A stretch of 64,000 bases of DNA, from contig CAUYUJ010018059.1 of assembly GCA_963575745.1 (NCBI GenBank), positions 1,526,588 through 1,590,587 on the forward strand, in the 5' to 3' direction. The notes below the pieces were generated by a model that was not told the origin of the DNA, did not search any database, and worked only from the letters and a program-made list of their open reading frames with translations. Shown in pieces: positions 1-10,042 of the stretch; the stretch's first letter is position 1; each line of letters begins with the position of its first letter. Made by a program: the position numbers and the translations under genes. The stretch is from Prorocentrum cordatum. Its lineage: Eukaryota > Sar > Dinophyceae > Prorocentrales > Prorocentraceae.

Positions 1-133
1 ACCCTTCCCTGCTCAAGGCAGCTGGCCCGGGAGTCGACTCTGGATGGGCTGCGAGGAACACTTTGTTTGGTTCGCGGCTCCAAGGCGAAGGACAGGGAGC
101 GGGACCAACGTCCGGGGCGCGGAACGAAGTAAA

Positions 134-214
134 GACAGCTGTGGGATTTGAGCCCACGCAGCTTGCGCTAGTGGAACTTGAGTCCACCCCCTTAGACCAC
201 TCGGGCAAACTGTC
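134..214 (-). tRNA. tRNA-Leu (anticodon CAA)-like gene
   Basis: Read on the minus strand, these 81 nt fold as a class II tRNA. The 7-bp acceptor stem (GACAGTT with AGCTGTC, one G-U pair) closes a D arm containing CCCGAGTGGTCTAAGGGG, the usual A-box region. A 5-bp anticodon stem GTGGA/TCCAC holds the loop CTCAAGT, giving anticodon CAA. A long variable arm (GC-GCAA-GC stem) and a T stem GTGGG/CCCAC follow. A long variable arm with CAA indicates leucine. Oddities are the T loop CTCAAAT (C where T54 is usual), discriminator T instead of A, and only a short T run downstream. It may be a functional gene, a pseudogene, or the head of a tRNA-derived SINE. Confidence 0.6.
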
Positions 215-424
215 CTTAGAAGCTGCGAGGAACACGCGAAGCCTAAACAACTCCACGATGTGATGTTGTTCACGCTCGCAGCTTTCGCATACCTCGGGGC
301 CACGGGGCCCCCTGAGGGTACGATGGGCAGGGCAGGAGACCCAAATGCCATTACGCAAGCCATGTAGGTGCGTACAGCGCGAAAGGGGACTCTCTCCTTA
401 CCTTTCGCGCCGCAACAAGGGAAG

Positions 425-700
425 ACATTGAGCTCCCTGTGCGACGCGATCCGTTGGAAACGTGCGCCGAAATGGGCAGATGGCCCGCATGCGAAACCGC
501 TCACTGGGGCCGAGTTGGGTGGAGCTTCCTGTGGGGCACGATCCGCATGAGTGGTGCGACGAAGTGAGCGGGAAGACCGCATGCCAACCCGCCCACTGGC
601 ACCGTTCATTGAGCACTCTGTGGGGCACCGTCCGCGTGAAGGTTGTGCCGAAGTGGGCGTCAGCAGCCCCAACTGGCACAAAGAAAGATCGGCAGCAGCG
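425..700. repeat. Three degenerate copies of a ~91-bp tandem repeat
   Basis: Related blocks begin near 430, 521 and 611, each starting with a GAGCnnnCTGTG-like sequence and continuing with a GCACGATCCGC-like stretch and a GAAGTGGGC-like stretch. The copies are clearly diverged. Open frames across them are not protein-like. Confidence 0.55.
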
Positions 701-900
701 TGCAGCGGCAAGGAGGGCAGGAGGGGCGGCAGATCAGCAGCAGCATCATGCAGCAGGCAGTGCAGCAGCAGCGACAGGCAGGGGAGGGGGGAGCGGCAGA
801 CGAGGAGGGAGCGCGCGGCGCGGCGGAAAGGCAGCGAAAATCCAGCGATGCTCTGTGCTGTACTGAACGCTGCTGTGTTGTGTTGCCTTGTAGTGTAATT
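701..900. repeat. GCA/GGC-rich low-complexity tract
   Basis: Irregular runs of GCAGCA and GGCGGA/GGAGG. All frames stay open because of composition. No gene is seen. Confidence 0.5.
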
Positions 901-904
901 CCTG

Positions 905-1640
905 TCGTTGCAATTTAACTGCGTTGTGTTACGTTGCGTGCTTTGCGTTGCTGTCGTCGATGTGCGTTTTCTGTCGCTTCGAGTTGCCGTTGTGGAAAAA
1001 CCTGTGAACACTGTGCTGTTCTTTGGGGCGCATTGCAATGAAACGCATTGCTACGCAACTGAGTTTTGTGACGTTGAACCGTCGTGGATCGCACTTGCAC
1101 GCCAACCAATGCCACGCATTACAATACCTTACAATGCAACGCAGTGCAAGTTAAGACGGTGGAATGCAAAACAATGTGCCGCAGTGCACATGTCAAGCAA
1201 CGCCATGGGACCACAACGCAATAGAATTCACAGCAGTGCAACACAGTACGAAGCAACGTAATGCAACTGACGCTGGGCAATGTAAGCCAGCACAAACAGC
1301 AATAGTGTGCACCCCACAACACGGCAACGCGATGTGAAACATCGCAGGCAACACATGCAATACAAGCCAAATTGTACACAATGTGATGAAACGCTGAGCA
1401 ATGTATAACAAAACTAGGCTACACGAAGCGAAGCAAGGCAAAGCAGCGAAATGCAAGTCAAAGCAGCGCAGTGCAGTACAGAGTACTGCGACACACCGCC
1501 GCATTGCGGTCCAATGAAAGACCATGCAGTGCGACGCACAGAAGCGCTATGTAAAACTGGTGCTACACAATAGAGTGCCAAGCAATGCAATTCTAGGCAA
1601 CGCAAGGCAACGCAGATTCATGCGAACGCATACGACAGTG
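905..1640. repeat. Degenerate pentamer-rich tract (GCAAY/ATGCA type)
   Basis: The tract is saturated with GCAAC, GCAAT, ATGCA and their complements at roughly 5-bp steps. It reads GTTGC-rich in the left part and GCAAC-rich in the right part. Cys/Ala/Val/Leu-rich open frames here follow from the repeat. It looks like an old, mutated pentanucleotide satellite. Confidence 0.5.
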
Positions 1641-1850
1641 CGAAGGCAAACCAAACACTTACGTCGGGCCTGTCCCCTACCGGGGGATTTTGGGCGAAAA
1701 GTCAAAAAATACCCAAACAGACTCCAAACATGCTCAAAAATAGTCAAACAAATCGTCCCCAGACTATTATATGACTATTTTTTGAATATTCCTCCTGTAG
1801 AGGGACAGGCCCGGCTTGAGCAAACACCGACAACTCGGGATCTCTGAGAC
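1641..1850. other. No gene recognised
   Basis: Slightly AT-richer unique sequence with short A runs. No domain-like frame, RNA fold or terminal repeats were recognised. Confidence 0.4.
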
Positions 1851-2130
1851 CTGCCGTTCCAGAGTGCTTCCGGAACGCTCTGGGAGAGCTCTGGGAGGCT
1901 CTGGAGCGGCGCATCTTCGCCCCAGGCTTGCCCACTCCTCCTGAACCGAACATCGGCGGCGAGCCCGAGGGGGAAGTGAGAAAGTGCTGGCCTTCGAAGG
2001 CTTGAAGTCCCCCGGGCCTTCTGCGAAGTCTTCTGAGCCTTCCCCAAAGTCGCAGAGCACCTCTCAGAGGGCGCGAGGGCCTCTGAGAGAAAGCCCGCGG
2101 CCGTCCGAGAAGGCCTCCTCCTTCTCGCGT
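1851..2130. repeat. Cluster of short CTTCnGAAG/CTCTGAGAG palindromes
   Basis: Short inverted repeats such as CCTTCGAAGG, CCTCTCAGAGG and CTCTGAGAG recur every 20-30 bp. The composition resembles the clusters at 6330-6500 and 12540-12815, so this is probably the same low-order repeat family. Confidence 0.45.
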
Positions 2131-2199
2131 CCCCGCCCCGCTCGCCGCCGAGAGCAGATGCGGGCCATCGGCACCTCGACAAAGCGGAGCCCTCCCCCC

Positions 2200-2410
2200 C
2201 CACACCACCCAGCGGCCCTCGCCGTCCGGGGGGGGGGGGGGCGGCAGAAGGAGCCAGCAGCAGCGTCAAGGCAAGGCAGGGACGCCAGGGGGAGGGGGGC
2301 CCCATCCAGGGGAGGGGCCAGCCAGGCCCCCCCAACGCCCCCCCCTGGAGTCCCAACCCTTCCCTCCACTCCTCCTCCTGCTCCTCCTCCTCCTCGCCCA
2401 CGCGGGGCAG
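2200..2410. repeat. G/C homopolymer and CCT-rich tract
   Basis: Contains a G run of 13, several C runs, and CTCCTCCTC. No gene. Confidence 0.5.
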
Positions 2411-3654
2411 GGGCGGTGGTGGCGTCGTTCATTGTGAACGTAGGATTCACTTCCCCTGCTTGGAGGCCGTCTCCATCGGCTGGCCGTCGCCGCGCACTCA
2501 GAATGCGAGCGGCAGGTGCACGGCTTCGGCTCGCGGCTACCTTCCTTCGTTTAGCCGCGTCGCTGGAGGATCCACGGGGGTGGCTCAGGTTCGTGACCGC
2601 GTCTCTGGACACTCTTAGACGGCATCAAATCCCACCCAATGATAAGCACCGCGAGAAGCGAAGCCGTCTAGTAGTTGCACCCAGGCAAGGAATCGAACGG
2701 GGCAGGGCTGTCCAGTAAACACCCAGGGACGTTTAGACAACGCCAATTGTCGGGGTCTGGGTGTTTTTAACCCCCTTGAACTCTCGTTATCATTCTCGCT
2801 CGTGCGAGGCAAGCGGCCGTCGAGGCTCGGCGGGCCCTCGCTGGGCGGGAGCATCACGCCGCGGCGGGCGGAGGGGGGCGCACGTCAGCGGCGAGGAGAA
2901 CACCGATGTCACCTGCCGGGCGAGTGGGGGGTGGGGGGAGGAGGTCAGCACGGCGAGGGGGGGCCATCGGAGTCTTCAGTCGTGCTGGGGGCTTCTTGGG
3001 GATCTCCTTTGGCGCCCACTGGCAAGCGAATCTGTGGACCAAGCTCACCACTGGAGAGGTGAAGGGAAGGACGTTCGACATGTAGAAACAGGTGCAATTG
3101 AGGAGTTCGCAGCAACAGGAGCGCGAGAAGAGCACGGGGGAAGGGAACGAGGGCGGTACGGGGCGGGCGCGTTGGCGCGTTCGTCCAATTGGGTATCCTT
3201 TTCTTGACTTGCGAGTGCATCTGCCGCTGCCCCGTTTGGTCACTGCACGGGCATGGCGCACCGCATCTGAGGGGTTGGCTTTGCCAATGCAACTTCCCGG
3301 GAGCTCATCTTCCCCCACCCTCTCCCGAAACGTACCCCGACTGCATTAGATGTCACAACCGAGTGTCATCGATTCTCCACATGAAAGAAGGCTCGGCATT
3401 CCTAATTGACGAGCCTGTAGCGACACTGCTTCTGCCACAACAAGCGCGTGGGAACAGCCGGCGCCAAGCACTCGGCGCCGACCCTCACCAAGGAATCACT
3501 AGCGACGGGGAAGACACAACATGAGATGGTATACGTAAATCCGCCACCTTGGCTATTGCCACACTACGGCGCGGCAGAACCTGATCGGACAAGAACGGGA
3601 AGCGCCGCTTCTGTGGCTGTAGCTCGCTGGGCAGTATGGGAGCCTGTTCGGGCA
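2411..3654. other. Gene-free unique sequence with two inverted repeats
   Basis: No frame in this 1.2 kb resembles a known protein. Two inverted repeats are visible. Arms around CTTAGACGGC (near 2614) and GCCGTCTAG (near 2664) could pair. A perfect 10-bp pair, AAACACCCAG (2717-2726) with CTGGGTGTTT (2757-2766), encloses a 30-nt loop. A B-box-like GTTCGATTCC lies on the minus strand near 2690, but no tRNA fold closes around it. Confidence 0.4.
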
Positions 3655-3965
3655 CACGTAGGCAAGATGGCCCCCAAACGGCCCAAGAGGCCTCCAAGAG
3701 GCCCCCAAAGGCCTCCAAGAGCCCTCCCAAGAGGCAAAAGTCACCCAAAACCCGAAGCGGCCCGAGAGGTTCCCAAAACGGCCTTCGATGCGTCCTAGAC
3801 GACCCAAGAGATCCAAGACGGCTCCAAAAGGGCCCCACAAGAGGGAACACGAACCACAAATCCGACCCCTCCGCACCAGGAGGCCCCCAGGATGCCCCCA
3901 GAGGCGCCCCGGAAGCCCCCAGAGCCCCTCAGAAAACCCCTACGCTGCCCCCCCAAAGCCAGAGA
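3655..3965. repeat. CCAAGAGGCC-type repeat island
   Basis: Tandem, imperfect CCAAGAGGCC/CCAAGACGGC units at about 14-15-bp steps. The same family returns at 16080-17080, 33939-34940, 58440-58990 and 60340-61680. It gives Pro/Lys/Arg-rich frames on one strand and Gly/Trp/Leu-rich frames on the other, which I regard as artefacts. Confidence 0.65.
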
Positions 3966-4064
3966 TGACCCGCGAGACAGCAAAACTGCCCGCAATACGC
4001 GTCAAAACTGTTTCCACAAATGTCTCCGACAGGCCCCCACGAGATCCCAACGAACAACCCAAGC

Positions 4065-6165
4065 GGGGTGGCGGGCATGCATGGGGGAACATGCGCCGCA
4101 TCTCTTTCCTCACGCGCCCATTCAACCCAGGGCGCTTGCAACGCTTGCATCGCGATGACAAGGGACGATGGTGATGCCCATGGTGACGATGAAAAAAAGT
4201 GGAACTCATGATTATGACGATGATGACGGTGGTGCTGATAATGATGCTGCGATTGCTGCGACTGCTAACACGGATGATGATGATCCGCCATCATGGGTGG
4301 ACCCCCAAATTTCGGGCACAACGCGGCGAACACCGAAGCCTTGCTCATCTGGCGTGGCTGGCGAAACCTGGTGTATCCACCGCGGAAGCCGTCAGCTGAC
4401 TTGGCGGGACGGGGCCGTCGCATCGCAGACCCATACCACCACTGCCTGGAGTGCCATTGCCGGAACTGCCTGGACTGACCTGGGTGTCGCATGGATAGAC
4501 GTCGGCCGTGACGACCGTTTCTGCGACTTGGTCTGATGCTGGGATCCCAAATCCCTCCGAAGATTCCTAACGTGCGCGGGCGATGCCTGCTCTCTCGCGG
4601 AGTACATCGGAAACCCCTTCGGTACTAAACCCCGCCCAGCCTGTCGGGAAAAGCGGGGCGGGATAGTTCTACCCCGCCAACTCCGCGACATGTCGATCGC
4701 GCGGAAAACAAACCGTCTAACATCGGTGCCACAGCGACGGGGGAACATGTGTCCGATCACGCTCCCCACTACCCATCCAACCCACGGCTCTGGCGATGCA
4801 AGCATTGCGATGGCAAGAAACGATGATGACGATGATGATGATTTTGCGCCGCCATCGCAGGCGGACCCTATTCAGAGGTATTTCAAGCACCTCGCGGCCA
4901 ACGTCGAGGTTTTGTTAATCAGGCGTGGCATGCAAAGCTTTTATACACCCAGCGCGGCGGGCGACAATCGACTCTGTCGCATCGCAGCCCTCGCCGCCAT
5001 TGCCCGGACTCCCATTGCCTGAACTGCGGGGACTCGCCTGACTGTCGCACGGATTCAACAAACGGGAAAACACGCGGCGGGCTCGCAGCACGCTCGTTCC
5101 TCACGGATCTATCCAGCCCAGGATCCTGGCGATGACGGCGATGCCGATGAGGATGGTGATGGTGATGGTGATGAGTATGATGACAGTGCTGCTGATGGTG
5201 ATGAAGATGAAGATGACGATGATGATGATGATACTGCTGCTGATGCTGATGATGATGATGATTATGATGCGTCGCCATGGCTGGTGGATCCAACATCGGT
5301 ATTTCAGGCGCCGTGCGGCCAACGTCGAGGCCTTGTCAGCCCAGCGCGGCAGGCGACGCCTGTTATGTCCAGCGCGGCGGCCGACAGTTGACCTGGACAA
5401 ATGAGGTCGTCGCGGCGCAACCATTGTCCTCAGTGCCGGGATTGTCATTGCCTGAGCTGTCTGGCCTTGCTTGCCTGTCGCATGGATACAAACCGAACCG
5501 TAACGCAGCGGGCGCGCGGGATGCGCGCGCCCAATCTCGTTTTTAACAGGCCCATCCAGCCCATGGATCTGGCGATACGTGCAACGCAGTGACAGGAAAC
5601 GATGATGATACAACGGTTACAACGGTGCGTCGCCATCGTGGGTGGACCTTTTCAGCGGTGTTTCAAGCACCGCGCGGCGAACGTCGAGGCCTTGTTAGTC
5701 CGGCGCGGCAGGCGAAGCCTTCTGTATCCAGCGCGGCGGCCGACAATTGACTTGGCGAGGTGAGGCTCCGCACCGCCACTGCCTGGACTGCCATTTCCTG
5801 ACCTGCCTGGACTTGCCTGACTGTCGCTTGGGCCAACGTCGGCAGAGGACGCGGCGGGCATGAACGCAAGGGGAAACGTGCGTCCAACATCAGCCCCCAC
5901 GGGCCCATGACGATCATGATTTCGATGACGATGAAGACGATGGTGGTGGTGATGGTGATGACGATGATGATAATGGTGAAACATGATGATGAGAATGCCG
6001 ATGATGATGATGATGATGATGCTGATGCCGATATGGTGGTGATGATGATGCTGCTGATGATGTTGATGAGAATGATGTTGATGTTGATGTTGATGTTGAT
6101 GATGATGCTGATGCTGATGCTGATGCTGATGATGCTGATGATGATGATGCTGATGATGCTGATGC

Positions 6166-6228
<63 letters not shown>

Positions 6229-6310
6229 GACGCCATAGTGGGGGGGGCCGTCAGCGGCCTTTCAGGCACCGCGCGGCGTACAGCAAACCCGTGTCGGCCA
6301 GAGGGGGCCA
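4065..6310. repeat. Five-unit tandem array with variable GAT cores
   Basis: Five diverged units of about 330-670 bp begin near 4065, 4736, 5063, 5501 and 5866. Each has a leader containing a CCCATCCAGCCCA-like motif, then a GATGATGA core of very different length, then a ~200-bp block (for example 5635-5830). That block contains GCGCGGCGAACGTCGAGGCC, GACTTGGCGAGG and CACTGCCTGGACTGCCATT-like stretches. The last unit is truncated after its core. Nothing suggests translation. Confidence 0.65.
5925..6232. repeat. GAT/GCT microsatellite
   Basis: Compound (GAT)n, (GCTGAT)n and (GTTGAT)n tract ending in an uninterrupted GAT run. It is the expanded core of the fifth array unit. Met-only and His-only translations of it are spurious. 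Confidence 0.85.
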
Positions 6311-6329
6311 GGAAGGGTCTCGCCGGCAC

Positions 6330-6500
6330 ACTGGCGGCACACCCGATAAGGGGGTGGGCCGCGAGGGGGGAGGCCTTCCCCGAATGGCGGGAGGCTTCTC
6401 AGAAGGCAGGGGCCTCCTTCGAAGGATCTGGAGGCTTCTGACACGGCTGCTCGGCAGCCGGGTGGGCTTCCCAGAAGCCACCAGCCTTCTCAAAGCCTCC
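6330..6500. repeat. CTTCTnAGAAG palindrome cluster
   Basis: CTTCTCAGAAG, CCTTCGAAGG and CTTCCCAGAAG occur within 170 bp. This is a smaller version of the cluster at 12540-12815. Confidence 0.5.
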
Positions 6501-6502
6501 CT

Positions 6503-6553
6503 TGAGGAGGAGGAGGAGGAGGAGGAGGAGGAGGAGGAGGAGGAGGAGGAGGA
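6503..6553. repeat. (GGA)n microsatellite
   Basis: Near-perfect GAG/GGA trinucleotide run of about 50 bp. Confidence 0.85.
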
Positions 6554-6654
6554 TTCCCGCGTTTCAGGAGGCCGCCCCCCTCGCACGTGCGCGCCGGCCC
6601 TCCTCGACGTGCCCCCCCCTCGCGCCAAGGACCCCGTCAGCGACGGCCCCCGTT

Positions 6655-6968
6655 CGGTCAGGGATAGCAGACCCAGTATGCGATCCATAACCCTCCTTCG
6701 GTCAGGGATAATCGGGTCGGGCGAAAGGGGGGGATAGAAAAGGGGGGGATTGAGAATCAGCTAACGTAGCTGATTTTCCCGGCGCCCCCCAGCGCCGGGA
6801 GGCGCTCATGTATCGAGGAATGGGCCCGGCGCCGGGGCCGAAACCAGCTGCATGCAGCTAATTTCGTAACCCCCCCTTTCCCTATCCCCCCCTTTCGTCA
6901 GGCCCGAGGTAACAGACCTACTGGGTGACACCTGAACGGGATAACAGACCCACCATGCGATCCAGAGA
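6655..6968. repeat. Direct repeats flanking three palindromes and a G-rich inverted repeat
   Basis: Direct repeats of the form GGATARCAGACCCA plus a GCGATCCA tail flank the segment (near 6662-6688 and 6940-6966). Inside, a G-rich arm (GCGAAAGGGGGGGATAG, near 6721) is inverted near 6870-6903. Between the arms lie AATCAGCTA-ACG-TAGCTGATT (6755-6775), CCCGGCGC/GCGCCGGG arms (6778-6799) and the perfect palindrome AGCTGCATGCAGCT (6846-6859). This could be a small non-autonomous element or a replication or recombination hotspot. No coding potential. Confidence 0.5.
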
Positions 6969-7014
6969 AAGGAGAGAGCGTAATCCACCGCCGCTTTACT
7001 GTGGAAAATTGCCC

Positions 7015-7235
7015 CCTCTTCCTCCGGAGCCCGGGGTCCCTCCGAAAATCCCCCCCCCTGCTGGAACACCCCCCCCCCCTTCCCCTCCCCCGGCAAAACC
7101 CCCCCTCCCCTAACCCCTCCCCCCCCCCCTCCCCCTCGAAAACCGGGAGGGGTCACTCCCGGCTCGAACCCCCCCCCCCTCGAAAACCGGAGGGGGGTCA
7201 CTACCGGTTCGAACCCCTCCCCACCCACCCCACTC
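7015..7235. repeat. C-tract block with GGTCACTACCGGTTCGAACC
   Basis: Long C runs followed by two units of a ~55-bp motif: AAAACCGG, C/G run, GGTCACT, ACCGGTTCGAACC. The same motif occurs in inverted orientation at 9835-10042. Confidence 0.55.
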
Positions 7236-7239
7236 ACCG

Positions 7240-7735
7240 CCAGCAAACGACTCCCGGTCCCTACCACCGTCCGCGCCACATCCCCCACTGTTGTTCCCAA
7301 CACCACTGTCCTCACCACCACTGTCCCCATTGGTTCCACCACCGTCCCTACTGTCCCCACCAGTGTTCCCACCACGGTCGCACTGTCCCCACTGTCCCCA
7401 CCACTGTTCCCACCACGGTTCCACTCTCCCCACTTTCTCCACGGCCCCAACCATTGCCCGACTCTCCCCACTGTCCCCACTGTCCCACTGACTCCTCCGC
7501 TGTCCCGCTGAGCTGTCCCACTGTTCCCACCACTGTCCCCACTGTCCCCACCACTGTCCCCACTGTATCTCTGTCCCATTGTCCCACCGCCGTCCTCGCC
7601 ACCGCCTTCACCACTGTCCCCACCACCACTGTACCCTCCACTGTCCCACTGTTTCCATTCCACCTCCCCCTGTCCCCACACCACTGTCCCCACCACCACC
7701 GTCCCCACCACTGTCCACTGTCCCCACTCACGCAC
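7240..7735. repeat. CCCCACTGTCC minisatellite
   Basis: Degenerate tandem units built on CCACTGTCCC, CCACCACTGTCC and CCCACTGTC, period about 12 with variants. Ser/Pro/Thr/Val-rich and Gly/Val/Thr-rich frames here are artefacts. A shorter run of the same repeat, same orientation, is at 9705-9832. Confidence 0.7.
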
Positions 7736-8569
7736 CGCAACCGCAACCGCAACCGCGGGCCTCCTGACCCTCACGCACCGCAGCCGCAGGCGCTCATGGG
7801 CTAGGCTGCAGTACTGCATTTTCTGCGAGGCCACCTTGGCTCCAGAAGAGGGCCTCTCCCATGCTCTCAATGTGTGCGGCGCATGGACAAAGGGGCGCGC
7901 AGCCTTCGGCCAGGCCCCGGGAGTGGGCGCGGGTGCGGAGCCAGGGGCCTCCCTGGGGGCCGAACCGGGGTCGCCGGGCTACCAGCAGCTGGCAGAGTGG
8001 GCAGGTGCTCTGGACTCTAGTGCCACGGAGTTCTGGAGCGGAGCCCCTTGAAAAGTGCGACCCGGCACTCCCCGTTTTTCTCCCCGCCCTCCTTTTCTCC
8101 CCTGCCAGGGAGGCTGCGTGAAGATGCACCCCCGGGGCGTCCTATCGCCGCCCTCCTGCGCCTCTGGTTTCCTCCTCTCTCTTTTCCCCCTCGTCCCTGC
8201 TCCTGCTTCTCTTGCTCTCTTCCTCTTCGTCCCCGTCTTCGTCTTTGTCCTCCCTCCCCCCTGCTGCGCTATGTTGGTTTCCTGGGGCGGTGACCCCTGG
8301 GGGGCGCTCTCGTTGCCGCGACGGGGTGCGGCAGGGAAGCTGCGTCTCTGCTCGGCTTGGCTCGGGGTTCTGCCCTCTTCTGTCCGTCCCCCCCCCCCCT
8401 TTCGCGCCCTCCCCTGTCGTCCTTGCGCCCCCCCCTCCCTCCGGATTGTCTGGAGGGAGTGCGTTGAGGATCCCCTGATCTTCCTAGCCCCTCCCCATCT
8501 CCGGGGGTGCTGGGTTCTCCCACCTGATGGGAGCTGGGAGTGGTGGAATTTCCAGGGCTCCCCGTCCAC
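7736..8569. other. No gene recognised (C/T-rich)
   Basis: Pyrimidine-rich plus strand with TCCTCTTCG-like runs. Several frames stay open, but none shows domain-like composition. Confidence 0.4.
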
Positions 8570-8690
8570 TCCTCCGTCCAGACTCAGCCGCCTTCGCCCT
8601 CGCCCTGCCGTCTCCGGCTGCTCAGTGCGCCCTGGCCTCAAGGGGATCAGGTAGGACTGAGGCCGCGGAGGTGGGTCGAGGGCGGGGGCA
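8570..8690. repeat. ~115-bp direct repeat, copy 1
   Basis: The segment from CTCCGTCCAGACTCAG through GGTAGGACTGAGGCCGC recurs at 9240-9360 with about ten substitutions. Both copies carry a CAGGTAGG sequence resembling a 5' splice site. No exon could be assigned. Confidence 0.6.
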
Positions 8691-8892
8691 GCGGCTTGAG
8701 CCACCGCGGCTTGAGCCACCGCGGCTTGAGCCACCGCGGCATCCCAGTGCTTCCCCTCCCCCCCCCTTCCGTCGGAAGAGGCCCGAGAGGAGTAGTGTGA
8801 AGGTGACCTCTGGGGCATCCCAGTGCTTCCCCTCCCCCCCCTCCCGTCGGAAGAGGCCCGAGAGGAGCAGTGCGAAGGTGACCTCCGGGGCA
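8691..8892. repeat. Short tandem repeats: 3 x 16 bp and 2 x ~76 bp
   Basis: GGCTTGAGCCACCGC occurs three times head to tail (about 8692-8740). It is followed by two copies of a ~76-bp unit starting GGCATCCCAGTGCTTCCC and ending GAAGGTGACCTC. Confidence 0.65.
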
Positions 8893-8995
8893 TCTCAGCG
8901 CGCCCCCCTCTCTCCGGATGGTGTCCCCTCGCTTCTCGTCTGCCTCCTGCTCCCTTCTCCCTGCTCCTTCCTTCTGGGGCGAGGCCAGCGAGAGC

Positions 8996-9196
8996 GAGCC
9001 CAGGCCAGTCCGGGCCTGCCCAGGCCTGCCCGGGCCTGCCCAGGCCAACCCAGGCCAGCAGAGGCCATCCGAGGCCAGCTCAGGCCAGCCCCGACCAGCC
9101 CAGGCCAGCCTGAGCCAGCCGCGGCCAGTCCGGGCCAGCCGAGGCCAGCCCAGGGCCAGCCCAGGCCAGCCCAGGCCAGCCCAGGCCAGCCATCCT
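8996..9196. repeat. GCCCAGGCCA 10-bp minisatellite
   Basis: About 19 imperfect copies of GCCCAGGCCA/GCCGAGGCCA. All frames are open and low complexity. Confidence 0.75.
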
Positions 9197-9239
9197 TTTC
9201 TCCCTCTTCCCTCCTCCCTCCTCCCTCGTCCCCGTCCTC

Positions 9240-9360
9240 TCCTCCGTCCAGACTCAGTCGCCTTCGCCCTCGCCCTGCCATCTCCGGTTGCTTAGTGCGT
9301 CCTGGCCCCAAGGGGGTCAGGTAGGACTGAGGCCGCGGAGGTGGGTCGGGGGTGGGGGCT
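9240..9360. repeat. ~115-bp direct repeat, copy 2
   Basis: Second copy of the segment at 8570-8690. The pair brackets the 16-bp, 76-bp and 10-bp repeats. Confidence 0.6.
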
Positions 9361-9704
9361 GGGAGCGGATCCGGATGGTCTCCACCACCCACGCTGGCAG
9401 ACTGCGGTATGCCTTGCAAGGACTGGATGGCTGACCCCAGGGCGGATCCCTTTTACAGCTCCCTGTCCGCACTCACGTGCGCTCACTCGGGAAACCCTTG
9501 GTGCAAGGTGGGATGCCCTCCATCCCCTGCTTCCCCTGGGATCGCCAGGGAGGTGGGGGGGCCCTCCTTCCACCAGAGCTGTTGTCCCCTGTGCGCGGAT
9601 GTGGGAGCCGACTGAGGTCAGGCCGCGGCTGGTCCACCTCCTGGCTGCCCTCGGGGTGCTGTCCCTGCAGCCCTCAAAGAATGCCCACAGTGGCCACCAG
9701 CCAG
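9361..9704. other. No gene recognised
   Basis: GC-rich unique sequence. No domain, RNA or repeat recognised. Confidence 0.35.
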
Positions 9705-9832
9705 CCATTGTCCTCACCGCTGTCCCCACCACTACAGTCCCCACCACTGTCCCACTGTCCCCACCACTGTCCCGCTGTTTCCTCACCACTGTCCCCACCA
9801 CCACCGTCCCCACCACTGTCCGCACACCCCCT
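9705..9832. repeat. CCACTGTCCC minisatellite, short block
   Basis: Same repeat as 7240-7735, in the same orientation. Confidence 0.65.
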
Positions 9833-10042
9833 CGGTTTTCAAGGGGGGGGGGGTTCGAACCGGTAGTGACCCCCCCAGTTTTCGAGGGGGGGGGGAGGGG
9901 TTCGAACCGATAGTGACCCCCCCCCTTTTCATGATGAACTGAGGGGGGGGGAAGGGTTCGAACCGGTGGTGACCCCTCCCTGTTTTCCGGAGGGGGGGTG
10001 GAGGGGTTCGAACCGGTAGTGACCCCCCCGGTTTTCCGCCAG
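9833..10042. repeat. Four units of GGTTCGAACCGGTAGTGACC block
   Basis: Four ~50-bp units, each with a GTTTTC start, a G run, GGTTCGAACCGGTAGTGACC (or a one-base variant) and a C run. They are inverted relative to the units at 7130-7225. Confidence 0.65.

Noticed and set aside
2680-2700. SINE B-box (GTTCGATTCC on the minus strand)
   Set aside because: No A box at the proper distance and no cloverleaf; a single 10-mer match is not enough.
5907-6737. Long Met-rich, His-rich and Asp-rich open frames over GAT/CAT tracts (also 10529-11754, 14092-15305, 31659-33164, 36261-36842)
   Set aside because: A trinucleotide repeat without stop triplets opens several frames on both strands at once; none has non-repetitive coding texture apart from the low-confidence Asp frame listed.
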